A DNA stretch of 49,797 nucleotides from Ministeria vibrans ATCC 50519 (taxonomy: Eukaryota > Opisthokonta > Filasterea): the NCBI GenBank assembly GCA_943704425.1, contig CALSCP010002553.1, forward strand, positions 48,022-97,818, written 5' to 3'. Below, in pieces: positions 38,224-49,042 of this stretch (its first letter is position 1; each line of letters begins with the position of its first letter). The position numbers and the translations under genes were made by a program. Under the pieces are notes generated by a model. The model did not search any database. It had not been told where the DNA came from and worked only from the letters and a program-made list of their open reading frames with translations.

Positions 38224-38516
38224 TGGGAAATAAAATGGACATGGCGCAGAGTCGAGCGGTGACAGAGGCAATGGCGAGTGGGCTCTCGCAGGAACTGGGA
38301 TTACCTGTGATGGAGGCTTCTGCGCAAGCGGACACGGGAGTCGACGAGGCGTTTTTGGCGCTAGCGCGACTGGCACTCAAGACAACCGGGGGGACGGGAG
38401 GCGTGGGGGTTGCGGGCGGTGGGGGAGACCTGGGGCGCAACCTGGGTGGTGCCACGGTGAACCTGGCGGCGCCCGTGCCCTCCACCTCCGATCCACCCAA
38501 GGGTGCATGTTGTTGA
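38224..38516 (+). CDS. Rab-family small GTPase, last exon only
   Basis: The exon begins after GTGTGCAG in phase 1 and ends TGT TGT TGA. It encodes the G4 motif (V)GNKMDMAQ, then a helix, the G5-like MEASAQADTGVDEAFLALAR, a Gly/Ala-rich hypervariable region and the C-terminal Cys-Cys for geranylgeranylation. This is the last ~97 residues of a Rab protein. The P-loop, switch regions and DxxG, which would be in upstream exons, are nowhere in the window. The upstream DNA is repeat and an N gap. Subfamily uncertain (Rab8/10-like at best). Confidence 0.85.
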
Positions 38517-38713
38517 GTCTACTTCTGTACATTACTACTAATATTAATTTTCCTGCATACTTTGATCGAGAGCCCAGCGTCGCTCTGGGATGATATTTTC
38601 CTTCCGTTTCCTTTGTGTAATTCTCTCGCTTATCATTTTCAAATCAATCCCAATCTTTAGGTGCATTCAGCTCCTAATTTCCTTTACTAACTTAAACTGC
38701 GTCTCGCACGTTA

Positions 38714-39870
38714 TTACAAATACGGTTTGAGAATGAGCGCAATGCTCTCTTCGAAGGAGCGCTCAGGCCAAACCTACACAGGGAAGTGAGCAGAGAAGGA
38801 ATGGAAAGGGACTGGAGCATACGGGGAAGTGAGTGGGGTGCAAGAGGGCCGCATGGGTGGCGTGCATGTCCAGCTGGGCGTCGCGGGGACGCAGCACAGT
38901 GCCAGTGGGAGCCTCCGGATTGGCGCCAATGTGGTCTGTGTGAACTCCCACCGCCGTACACATGCTCACCGCCATCTCGTACTTGGTCATGGGGCGCGAG
39001 CTATCAAAAAACACCGCGACAACTGTCAATGTTGCAAGCATTCTTACACGAGTTGAGTATCGAACCTGCTACCGTGGAAGGTACCCGATGGCCGGAGAGT
39101 CGCCAGGCGAACGAGCACCTTGGCGACATCCTCGGTGCTGGTGGGGAAACGCACGGCGTAGTGGTCCATCACAGGCGCCTCTTGCGCGGCGGGGCCGTGT
39201 AGTGCGAGAAACAGACATGAGACGGCACTCTCGTCGAGTCGCTCGACGGGACCGTACAAAATGGGAAGGCGCAGAATCGACGCAGGCGTTTCGTCGCCCA
39301 TGATGGAGCGAAATGCGCGTTCCCCCGCGAGCTTGAGGCGTCCGTAGTCATTGAGCGGGTTGGGTGCGGCATCGGGCGTGTACGGCGGCTGCGTTCCGTC
39401 AAAGACGTAATCGGTGCTGATGTACACCACATACGTGTTGCGTCTCTTCGCTTCGGTCGCAATCAGCGCAACGGAGCCGACGTTGATCGCCTCGGCAGCT
39501 TGCGGATCGGCTGCGGCAACGTCGGGGCGACGTTCTGCCGCTGAATGAATGATCACTTGAGGGTTGTGAGTGTCCAGAAGTGCCTTGACAGACTGCAGCC
39601 GTTGTCTTATTTAAAATTTTTCATGTCTCCTTTCTCACTTCGCCTTACCGCATCATCAGTAAGGTCGCACTTGACAATACCCTTCTCTTCGTTGGGTCGG
39701 CTCAGTGCGGTGCCCACCACATTCCATAGTCCCGTCCTACGAGAACAACAATTATTATTAGCAATTGTCCAGTTTTTTCGACCAGGCCATTCGAACGATT
39801 GGAACTCAGCAAACACAGCACGCCCAAGAAACCCCGAAGCGCCAGTGATAACCACAGTTGGAAGGGGCAT
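38714..39870 (-). CDS. MAT2B: MAT2B / dTDP-4-dehydrorhamnose reductase-like SDR protein
   Basis: Minus-strand exons 39870-39797, 39736-39649, 39592-39066, 39000-38823, 38773-38714 (308 aa). The N-terminus has the Rossmann dinucleotide motif ITGASGFLGRAV. HSAAERRPDV, the catalytic-type YISTDYVFDGT and NDYGRLKLAGE (YxxxK) follow, then RLPILYGPVERLDESAV, MDHYAVRFPTSTEDVA and RPMTKYEMA, all closely matching the regulatory beta subunit of methionine adenosyltransferase. That subunit binds NADP and tunes SAM synthesis by MAT2A. For exon 1 I chose a donor at 39796/39795 because it restores frame with exon 2 and keeps the AEFQS...WNVVG alignment; other donors give stops. Confidence 0.9.
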
Positions 39871-40144
39871 GTTTCAAAGCAATACAACAACAAGAACAAA
39901 AATTAAAAAATAATCAAACAATAGCATTAGACAGATTAGTTCACCTCCCACGATTTTTCAATTTACACTTTAGGATAAGGACTCATAACTCATAAGGCGT
40001 TAATACTTAACTAATGTAAAATGTTTGTAGAGCCACTCATCACATCACAATAATATAAAATTAGTATTACTTCCTCTTTCTGCGCGACTGCGCGTTCAAT
40101 CTTTATTTGTAATAATAATTATTATTATTATTATTAATTTTCAA

Positions 40145-41271
40145 TCACTCGTCGTCGGAATTTTGAGCCTTTTGTTTGTTTCTCAGCTCGGCAACAAGTG
40201 CGCCCATTCCGACACCAGCAGGCACTGGTGCTCGTGAAAAACGTTTCTTTTTATCTGAGGGAGGGGTTGTGCGCAGCACGCTGATGGTTGCGTCGAGGTT
40301 TCCACCAGACGCGTACTGTTGCTTGCCAATGGCCTCCACCGCGATCTCGTCATCCATATCAGCAAAGTCTCTGCTGGGCGCGAGTGCTACAGTTGTTGCG
40401 GATTGATGGTTCTTCGCAGCAGCCTTAAGCGCAAGATTTTCCGCCAACAAATCCGCATAGGCAGCACGCTCCGTCACCGCCTCGTATCGCATCGTCTCCA
40501 TGGCACGTGAGTACACCGTCAGTCGTGCGCGCAGTTCATCAAGATTGAGAGTGGATGTGTCAGTGCCCTCGAGGTTCTTGTCCGAGCCCGTCGTCTCATG
40601 CGAGCTCGACGCGCTCGAGTCCAGCAGCGAGTCGTCGAGTTGTTGTGGTGGAACCAACGCTGCGGGAACGACGCGAAACCAAATTGTTGACATGACTCCG
40701 TGAACGGGAGACACGTAGCGCAGTTGGTACACGCCAGCGGCGGCAAAATAGAAACTTTTCAGACCCATCAGTCGGCTGAACACCACATCGACGCTCACGC
40801 CTGACTCTGACACTGGGACATAGCCACACACCAGATATCTGCGAATATTAACAACGGCTGGGTTTAGTGCTCTTGAACTAATAACAGCCGTATGAAAGGT
40901 CAATCTTGCGAAGATATCCTTCGCGAAGTGTCTTGGCAGAATCGTAAAAAATATTAAAAAAACCGGGAATTTTTTGGGTCGACGGACGGAAGAAAATAAA
41001 AGGGCAAGTCGACTTCTGCACAACAACGAAATGATTCTTACTCTGCGTCAGTCTGTGCATCCTGATCATACACGCCCACCCAGTCGTTCTTTGTGGGCTC
41101 GAAATCGCCTGTGCGCGACACACTCACTCGGCGGAAGGGCGAATTGAGGGTGGCAGGGCCGTCGGGGAATTGAAACGCCACCACGACAGCCTCGCTGTCG
41201 AAGCTGCTGACGCTCGGGCGACTGTTGCTTGCTGCACTCTCGTCACTGTTGGAAGTTGTCAATTTGCTCAT
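40145..41271 (-). CDS. SKICH-domain coiled-coil protein (CALCOCO/TAX1BP1-like)
   Basis: Minus-strand exons 41271-41042 and 40838-40145 (307 aa). After a Ser-rich start, the SKICH hallmark GDFEPTKNDWVGVY appears, followed by YLVCGYVP and the closing strands AAAGVYQLRYVSPVHGVMST, IWFRVVP. A predicted coiled coil follows (LDELRARLTVYSRAMETMRY, then AYADLLAENLALKAAA), then a basic tail and an acidic NSDDE end. In animals SKICH plus coiled coil is the architecture of autophagy receptors and inositol phosphatases; no zinc finger or LIR is evident here. The role in autophagy is inference from architecture. The next gene upstream (WW protein) is on the same strand. Confidence 0.75.
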
Positions 41272-41393
41272 GGTCGCGATGTAACGAATGACGACAAAAA
41301 ACTGAATTAATTTTGAATATATTTTATTAAAATGAATAATACTTTAAATGGATAATACAGCTGCCTGAGTTCAACTAGGCATTTTCATATAAA

Positions 41394-43287
41394 TCAACGA
41401 CGCAATGAAGCGTTGAGACGACTTATAGTCGCAGAGAGGCGATCCTGAGAAGCAGAGAGGGACGCAAGGACAGCGCGAGAGTCGGAAACACGGGTGGACG
41501 TCGCCAAGTGGGGGCGAGTGTCGGAAGCGGTTGTTCTGAGGGTGCGTGCGGATGCGGACGCCGCAGAAAGAAGAGCACGGCGAGAGGTATGACGGCGCCG
41601 AACAGAAGAGGAATGTGCCGAGGTACGCGGTTCGTAGACACTGTCGACAAGCGAGGCTGACTCTTTCGGAACTGCAGCAACAGACAGACGTGCGGAGGTA
41701 GGAGCAGGGGCGGAGACAGAAGCGGGCTCGGCGGCGGCGGCACGGATGCGATCGGTGACAGCCGCAGTGGTAGCCATGCTATACAAATGACGGAGCTCAC
41801 TTGCACGCACAAAAAAGACAGGATCCGACTCGGAGCCGATGCTCGTTGAGTTGGCACTTGGCATTGCACTTGGCATTGCACTGGGTGTTGGTTGGCGAGG
41901 GACAGTGGATGGTCGAGATTGGTATACGGGAGGACGAACATACGAGGCAAACTGACGAGGATGTGCGGCGTGAGGGTCGGGCCAGGTGGGAGCGGCAGAC
42001 GACGAGAGAAGGGACGACTGGCGTGAGAGCGACACAGCGGAAGGTGCACGGTGGGAGTGCGTCGACGATGATGTTCGCGTCAGAAACGACAGACCACCTC
42101 TGCTGCGCGAACGCGTGCTGTTGAGTGCGTCGCGCGATAAAGGACCGTCGTCATGCACCACACGTGTCCCATCATCACCTTTCGCACCTTCCTGCTCGTC
42201 CAGCAACAGCTGTTGTGCTTCCAGATGCTTCACAAGCTCATTGTGTAGCTCTCGTTCACGCTCAAACTCCAGCTGTCGCTCTCGTTCCTCCTCGCTCGCG
42301 GTGCTCGAGATTGTTGCAATGGGTTCTTTCCTTGTGGCGGCGGCGGCGGCGGTGGTGGTGGTAATGGGCGAGTTTGCGCGAACGGCCACAGGAGGTCGCT
42401 TGTCGCTGCTGGATGTTGGCCGAGATGGCGACGGAGACCTCAGCGATGGCTTGCGCGATGCCTCGTTAGCTGTCTCTTGAGCAACCCCTTCCAGGTCGTG
42501 TCCATCGTCGTTGTTGCGTCGCTTGCGCCCACCTCTGCTGGCGGGTCGTCGTCGAGGTGTGCCGCCCACCTCAACGAGACGTGCCTCTTCGTCGTCCTCG
42601 TCGGCATTCTTCACCAGAACCGCATCGGTGTCGTCGTTGTCGTCGTCGTCCTCGCTGTCGCCGCGGTGGCCCATTGACGACACCCGCTCAAAGGCTCGAC
42701 GAGCGTGTTTGTGATCAAGCAGCTGTTGCTGCTCAAGGAACTCCTGCTCGAACCGATGGTACACCTGCAGCTCCTCGATCTCCGTTGTCTTGGCCACTCG
42801 CCGTCGCAGGTCGCGCGGGTCCATTTTTATGTGCGTCTGGTCGTTGTGGCTGCGCGTACATTCACAAAGCGACACAGTCAGTATTATCAGATGAATTTTC
42901 AAAAAAACAAAGAAAAAAGACGACCAAGAGGGTTGACGGCGTACTCGATGAAGTACACGCCGTACTCGGGATCATCGACCTTCTCCCAGCCATACGGCAG
43001 ATCCTGCGGCCGTCGTGGGTACTCGGGGTTGTCTCTCGGATCGATCCACGTCGTCTGGCGCGTCTTCTTGCTGTGCGTTTCAAAAACAGACAATTGAAAA
43101 CCCCAAACGAAACTATTAGAGCAGCGCTAAAGATCTCGCGGACGTACTTTGCATAGCTGACTCGATTATCTTTGTCTCGCCGTTCGAACCAGCCTTCGGG
43201 AAGAGGCAAGATCTTCCAGCAGGGCAGATCAACGGCGCCTGTGTCGTCGCGCTGCTTTCCCTTCTCCTTCTTCTTCCCACGAATCAT
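41394..43287 (-). CDS. KIBRA/WWC-like double WW-domain protein
   Basis: Minus-strand exons 43287-43148, 43070-42945 and 42849-41394 (573 aa). WW1 is LPLPEGWFERRDKDNRVSYA with KKTRQTTWIDPRDNPEYP. WW2 is LPYGWEKVDDPEYGVYFID with HNDQTHIKMDPRDLRRR, where the second Trp is replaced, just as KIBRA's WW2 lacks it. Spacing and flanks match WWC proteins. A Gln/Glu-rich coiled coil follows (FEQEFLEQQQLLDHKHARRA), then acidic, basic and Ser/Ala-rich segments. KIBRA itself is about twice as long with a C2 domain, which is absent here. WWC proteins bind PPxY partners upstream of Hippo kinases; that role here is inference. Divergent from the EF-hand gene (138 bases). Confidence 0.85.
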
Positions 43288-43425
43288 TCAAAGCCAACAC
43301 AAGTAAATAGCGTGTCAGGAAGTCGTTGACAAATAAAAAAGATGTCCAGAGTTCAGTCAGCTCAATGAGTTGTGAGTGAGTAAATAATTTTATTCTTTTT
43401 TTCAAGTTTGAAACAAACTCCAGTG

Positions 43426-44248
43426 ATGCTGTTGAATCTCATTGCCCTAACATGTCTGGTGGCGCTGGTCGGAGCAGACGATACTGCTGCGGAGTTGCTG
43501 AAACAGTGAGTTGAAAGGGTTTTGTCGTTGTCGTATGTCGTTGCGGTTTTCTGACTGTCTCGGTGTGTTCGCTGCAGCCATGCGCTCGACGAGGGGTTCG
43601 ACGTCAGCCACCCGTTCCTCAACACGCTTTTCAACTTGCACGTAAGAAGCAGCGCGATTGGTGGGCGTGAGCCTGAGGGAGTGGCCGTTTGCTGAGCGAG
43701 CGGCTGTCGCGTAGGATTTTGACGGAGACGGCCACATTGCCATTTCCCAAGTGGTTGTTATGCTCGTGCCCACGCTGCACATGTCCGACGGCTACGAGCT
43801 GGACACCGAGACGGCGGCGGCCAAAGCCCTGTGGGAGGCAAAGCTCGAAAAGATCGACTCGGACAGCGACGGCTTTCTCACCCTTGCCGAGTTCCGGGCC
43901 ATTGCGGAGGCACCGTCGCAGCACGTGGAGGATCTCCGTCAAGCGTACGTGGATGGACGGTTGCACGACGTTGTGACGGCGAAGGAGGCAAAGACGCCGC
44001 GCAAGACATCCTTCAACATGTTCGACGGCAACATGGATGGTCGTCTGACCGAGGAAGAGATTGCCGAAATCTACATTGAGGCGGCAGTGAATTCTGGAGC
44101 GGACCGTGATCGCGAGATCCAGGCACTCTCCTCCATGTTTCAGAAGAGCGATTCGAACCACGACGGCTTCCTGAACATGGCTGAGTTTAAGCATTCGCTG
44201 CTCGCAGCGGCAAACGGGGTTGGGCCGGCCATTGATCGTCATCAGTAG
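43426..44248 (+). CDS. CREC-type multi-EF-hand secretory-pathway calcium protein
   Basis: Exons 43426-43505, 43578-43641 and 43715-44248 (225 aa). A signal peptide (MLLNLIALTCLVALVGA) is followed by four EF-hand loops: DFDGDGHIAISQ, DSDSDGFLTLAE, DGNMDGRLTEEE and DSNHDGFLNMAE. All keep Asp at position 1 and Gly at position 6. The layout is like calumenin/reticulocalbin or a short calcium-binding lumenal protein, though with four rather than six hands and no HDEL-type retention signal (ends DRHQ), so it may be secreted. A 72-base GT microsatellite begins two bases after the stop codon. Confidence 0.88.
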
Positions 44249-44249
<1 letters not shown>

Positions 44250-44326
<77 letters not shown>

Positions 44327-44460
44327 GAAAGAGAAGGAGAGAGAAGGAGAGAGAAGGAGAGGAGAAAGTGATAAGGAGAGACAGAGTGAGAAAGAGACAA
44401 AGCGGGAGAGAGAGATAGAGAGAGACAAAGTGATAGAGACAAAGTGGTAGGGAGAGAGTG
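44250..44460. repeat. GT microsatellite followed by GA/core repeats
   Basis: A pure GT dinucleotide run (44250-44321) is followed by GAGAAGGAGA and copies of ACAAAGTGATAGAG. Together with 44461-44627, which shows nothing else, this is the spacer between the convergent EF-hand and YEATS genes. Confidence 0.95.
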
Positions 44461-44627
44461 TATGTGTATGTGTGTACACGTGCACGTAGAGAGGGATATC
44501 GAGAACAGAGCGGTAAAAAAGCGAGAGTGAAAAGAGTCTTGTTGTGTTTTATCCATTTCATTCAAGAAAGAAGGGTCTCTATATTTTATGATACATTTAG
44601 TTTTTGTTAGAGTGAGTGGAAATGGCA

Positions 44628-45380
44628 TCATTTCGTTTGGCCGAGCAATTTGGTCTTGCGGAGATTGTCAACAATCTCGGCCGAAGTGGCTGTGATAGTT
44701 GCTTCAATCGCATCACTCTCGTCACGCACCCGCTGAAGCGACGCACGCACCTGCAACCACAGAGTATCATATCAGGGTTCATCTTTCGCATACTGAGCTC
44801 ACTCACCTGTTCACGGGCCGTCTGGAGAAGCTCCAAACACGCCTGCTCGCGCTGTCCGTCTGCTCAAATACAGTGCACACAAGTTGAGAGGTCGTCATTC
44901 TGTCACTCATATGCTCTGGTCACACACATTCTCTCATATTCATGTGTTTTGTCATCGCATTCACTCCATTTGTCACTCATTCACTCTTTCAGGCAATAAC
45001 ACGTCCAAATACTCATTATAAACGTCACTGAATAACAACGTATTATAACTATGACGGTCTACTTACAGTCTCCGACAAGAGACCGCTTCTGGTCCGTGAT
45101 GGGCGGGCGTTTCACCAGCGCCGCAGCCATGCGCGATGTAGGCTCAGTAAACACCTGGAACATACGCAAAGACCGCATCAGTTACGTACAAACACACCCC
45201 TTTTCATTCCGTTACGATCTCATTGTAGTGCTCGCTCACGAGACCACCTCGACGCAACTGGTACGTGAGTCCGTCCGGATACAATTTAAGGTGATGGTAC
45301 AATGTGATGGTATGTTCCGTCGGATCAATGAAGTGCAGACGGATCGACACTTCAAACTCGCCCCAGCCACTGGCTGACAC
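44628..45380 (-). CDS. YEATS4: YEATS4/GAS41-like protein, 3' exons only
   Basis: Minus-strand exons 45380-45216, 45154-45067, 44859-44807 and 44750-44628 (142 aa visible). The first encodes the end of a YEATS domain: VSASGWGEFEVSIRLHFIDP, TITLYHHLKLYP and VSEHYNEI. Next is VFTEPTSRMAAALVKRPP, then a C-terminal coiled coil (ELLQTAREQVRASLQRVRDE). This fits GAS41/YEATS4, an acyl-lysine histone reader in NuA4 and SRCAP-type complexes. The first half of the YEATS domain and the start codon are missing. Upstream of the splice acceptor at 45381-45382 is 35 bases of intron, then a 45-base A run, then CDC34 exons on the other strand. Confidence 0.88.
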
Positions 45381-45416
45381 CTAAAGGGGCCGCACAGTAA
45401 AAACACTATCAATATA

Positions 45417-45417
<1 letters not shown>

Positions 45418-45462
<45 letters not shown>
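45418..45462. repeat. 45-base poly(A) run at a gene-to-gene junction
   Basis: An uninterrupted A run (T run in YEATS4 sense) separates the truncated YEATS4 gene from CDC34 exon 3. It may be an assembly join, a low-complexity collapse, or the poly(A) end of a retro-inserted copy; no target-site duplication could be recognised. Confidence 0.95.
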
Positions 45463-45464
<2 letters not shown>

Positions 45465-45526
45465 AGCGAAAAAAAATCACTGACGTTTTCCTTTGTATTC
45501 CGTCCTGTGTGCGTTTTCTCTGTCAG

Positions 45527-46219
45527 CGTGTCCCTCTACGACGACGATGATTTGCTCAAGTGGGACATTGGCATCTTCGGGCCTCCGAAAACGGTCTATG
45601 AAGGAGCGTACATGAAGGTAGAGAGCGCAGAAGACATCGCGTCTTATTTGCACCTGTACCGCGCCCACACATCCCCCGCGTGCTCTGTCCAGACATATGT
45701 GGCTGTGGGGGGGTGCTGTATGCGCGACGGCGGCGGGATGGCTGTCCATCTTTTCCAGTCGACCAAAATGTTCCAAAGTGAACTTTCTGTGTGGGATGAC
45801 TCGTCGCTGTCACAGTGTGTTTCGCGTCGAACGCACTGCTTTGCCTCTCGTATTCGTTTTTTTCTCCATGCCTGACTTGTGTGCAGTGCATGCGTGTGTT
45901 TTGTTGTTGTTGTTGTCCTTTTCCATATTTGATATGGCAGTGAGAAATCTTGTTTTTATTGACGCGCCTCTCTAAACTTTTGCTTCCTACTTTTTTGCAG
46001 GCTTGCATGCAATTCCCTAGCGACTATCCCTACAGCCCACCGAGCCTGGTGATGAAACCAGCAATATGGCACCCGAACGTGTACAACGAGGGCGAGCGTG
46101 CCGGCGAAGTGTGCATTTCTATTCTGCATCCGCCCGGCGACGATCCCATGAGTGGCGAGCGCCCTGAAGAGCGTTGGAACCCTACCCAGACTGTGTGGTA
46201 TGTTATTCGGTTCATTACC

Positions 46220-46266
<47 letters not shown>

Positions 46267-46771
46267 CTCATTGATGTGCTTTTGCGTGTGCAGTACAATA
46301 ATGATGTCTGTGATTTCGCTGATGAACGAGCCCAATCTGAGCTCACCGGCAAACGTGAGTGCGTCAGTCATGTATCGTGATAACCGCGATGCATACAATG
46401 AGAAGGTGCGCGCCGAAGTGAAGCAGTCGGCCGAACTGGCACACTCCAATGGTATTACAGTACCGCTCACTGTTGATGAGTATACCCAACGCTCACAGGT
46501 AGGGAGGAGAATGGCATTTTGAGAGTGCGTGATGGGCGGGGATGCAGTGTGGGTGGGTGAAAAGACAACCAACTGACACTCGTAACTCGGTTTCGTGTAG
46601 GCTGTGGTGAAGAACATGAAGGAGACGGAGTTTACGCTGGACGACCTCGATGACTATGGTGATGACTGTTATGACTGCAGTGACGACGATGACTACAGTG
46701 GCGACGAAGGCCTCTTTGATGACGATGACGATGATGATGCGTGTGATGATGATGATGACGCCGACGAATAA
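45527..46771 (+). CDS. CDC34: CDC34/UBE2R-like ubiquitin E2, exons 3-6
   Basis: Exons 45527-45617, 46001-46197, 46294-46498 and 46601-46771. The UBC fold shows WDIGIFGPPKTVYEGAYMK, FPSDYPYSPP, and the catalytic Cys in GEVCISILHPP (about residue 108 of the joined protein). The acidic-loop insertion GDDPMSGERPEERWNP is diagnostic of CDC34/UBE2R. A very acidic C-terminal tail (runs of Asp) also fits, being the part that contacts SCF cullin. The enzyme builds Lys48 ubiquitin chains with SCF ligases. Exon 3 begins with one leftover base after a TGTCAG acceptor, so it cannot be the gene start; it joins in phase to the exon ending at 37773. Confidence 0.92.
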
Positions 46772-46955
46772 GATCTGGGCTAGCTTTAGCCTAGGGCGAA
46801 CTTTTGTATGATACACAGAGAGAATGTCTTCAAAGATAAAAAAAATATCAACGCAAATAAGAATAATAATTATTATTAACAAACGATCAAGTTCCATATT
46901 TGTAATTTGACAAGTTATAAAATTATTGAGTTTGTTTCCTATTCATATTATAAGT

Positions 46956-49007
46956 ATGGCGGACGCGGAGCTTGACATCGAAGAGCAAAAGGTTAGACTT
47001 TTGTCTTGTTGGCCTTTTTCTGACGCATGTCGTTTTGTGCTCTTTACTGTGTTGGCAATGCGCTTGCCCGCGCCACCTCTTACCCATCGGATGTTCACAC
47101 TGCCCACATACTTCTTGTCGCTCACCAGCGCCCCTCCCATCAATTGATTTTTTTTTTCCCCCCTTTTTTCGCTTTGCGTTTTTTGTAGCAAGTCGATGCA
47201 TTCCTCTCGGGCGTCAACACCATCCACGAGCAAGGCGGCCAAAGCCCTGTACGTCTACACACATATATATATATATGCATGTCTCCATGCGAACCACACT
47301 CACAAGTCGCTCGATGCTCTCGATGGCTCTTCTTTTTTTCTCTTTTCTCTCTATTTGCGCTTTGTCTCTCTCTCTATCACTTTCTCTTTCTCTCTATCAC
47401 TTTGTCTTTCTCTATCACTTTGTCTCTCTCTCACTTTGTCTCTTTTGTCTCTCTCTATCACTTTGTCTCTCTCTATCTCTTTGTCTCTCTCTATCACTTT
47501 GTCTCTCTCTATCACTTTGTCTCTCTCTATCACTTTGTCTCTCTCTATCACTTTGTCTCTCTATCACTCTGTCTCTCTATCACTTTGTCTCTCTATCACT
47601 CTGTCTCTATATCACTTTGTCTCTCTCTATCACTCTATCTCTCTATCACTTTGTCTCTCTCTATCACTTTGTCTCTCTATCACTCTGTCTCTCTATCACT
47701 TTCTCTCTCTCTATCACTTTGTCTCTCTATCACTCTGTCTCTATATCACTTTGTCTCTCTCTATCACTTTGTCTCTCTCTCTATCACTTTGTCTCTCTCT
47801 ATCACTTTGTTTTTCTCCCTCTTCTCCCTCCTCTCTTCTCTCTTCTCTCCTCTCTGTGTCAGGTGGACGCTGCCATTGCGATTCGCTTTCTTATGGCTCG
47901 CAAGTTTGACGTACCCCGTGCCGTCCAGCTGTTTCACAATTACACCGTAAGAATAAAAATTATTGTACATCTTATTGCACCCTTTGTCTTCACCCATTTA
48001 CTCTTATACTCTTATAATTAATGTCTTTTGTGCTTAGAATGTTGTGGAGCAGTACAATCTGAAGGACCAGACCATCGGTGCAGTGGTTGAGCAATTGGCG
48101 ACGGGAACTGTTGTGATCCCAGGCACACGCGACAAGAGCGGCGCGCTTCTCATCTTCTTCTTTGCCAAGCAACACCAGTCGAAATCGTCTCGACCCGTCA
48201 CAGTCCTGCGCGCCCTCTACTTTCTTCTAAACGACGCGATCCAGAGTGTGCAAACTATGCGACATGGAATCACCCTCGTCTACAGCATGGAGGGCAGTTC
48301 GTGGGCCAATGTCGACCTCAAACTCCTTGAGATGACCAGCAAACTGCTGCAGGATGCCTTCCCGGCCCGTGTTCACCGTGTTCTTGTGTACCGCTCCCCC
48401 TGGTGGGCCCAACTGGCCCTCGGTGTCATGCGCCCCTTTGTCAAGGAGAAGCTCTACGGAAAGGTGAGCATACTAGCAAACTCACAAAACACACAAATGT
48501 TTTTTAAACGTCGTGATGGTCTCTTCAGATTGAGACCGTGGCTTCACTTGAGGACCGCCTGGACATGGCATGTGTTCCGGAGGTACTGGGCGGGACCCTT
48601 GCGTACGACCACACAGCGTGGTTGCAGGGTCTCGTGGCGGGCACCGACGTAGTTCTGCCGCCAGTCGCAACTCTCGAGCGCACGCAAAAGAAGAAGGAGA
48701 CGGCCAAGAAGGAAACAAAGTCGTCTGCTGCAGCAACAAATGAAACTGCGCCCATGGAAACAGACAGTGTAGAGGCAGACGCAGAGGCACCCGCAGCACA
48801 AGCACAAACAGCAGCAGTGGCGCCCGTTGACGCACTGCAGCTGAGCAAGTACATCTCCTTCCTGTCGCGCAAGGTCAACACAGGTGAGGCCGAGGAGGAG
48901 TTCAACCGTACAGACCGCTCCCCGGGAAACCCTTCCTTTGAGGCCGCAAAGGATCCTTACAACAAAGTAGGCGTCTCATTGTTATTAATGTGCGTCTTAT
49001 GAACTAA

Positions 49008-49042
<35 letters not shown>

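Noticed and set aside
45051-45377. 108-residue plus-strand frame
   Set aside because: It is antisense to YEATS4 exons that show clear family similarity on the minus strand.
37571-46771. Trans-splicing of a discontinuous CDC34 gene
   Set aside because: The truncated Rab and YEATS4 genes at both ends of the intervening block, an N gap and a poly(A) run make misassembly far simpler; no spliced-leader or pairing sequence was seen.
47270-47950. Three overlapping 220-350 residue LSLSLS/CLSITLS frames
   Set aside because: They are translations of the TC/core array in PTPN9 intron 2; the flanking exons splice cleanly over it.
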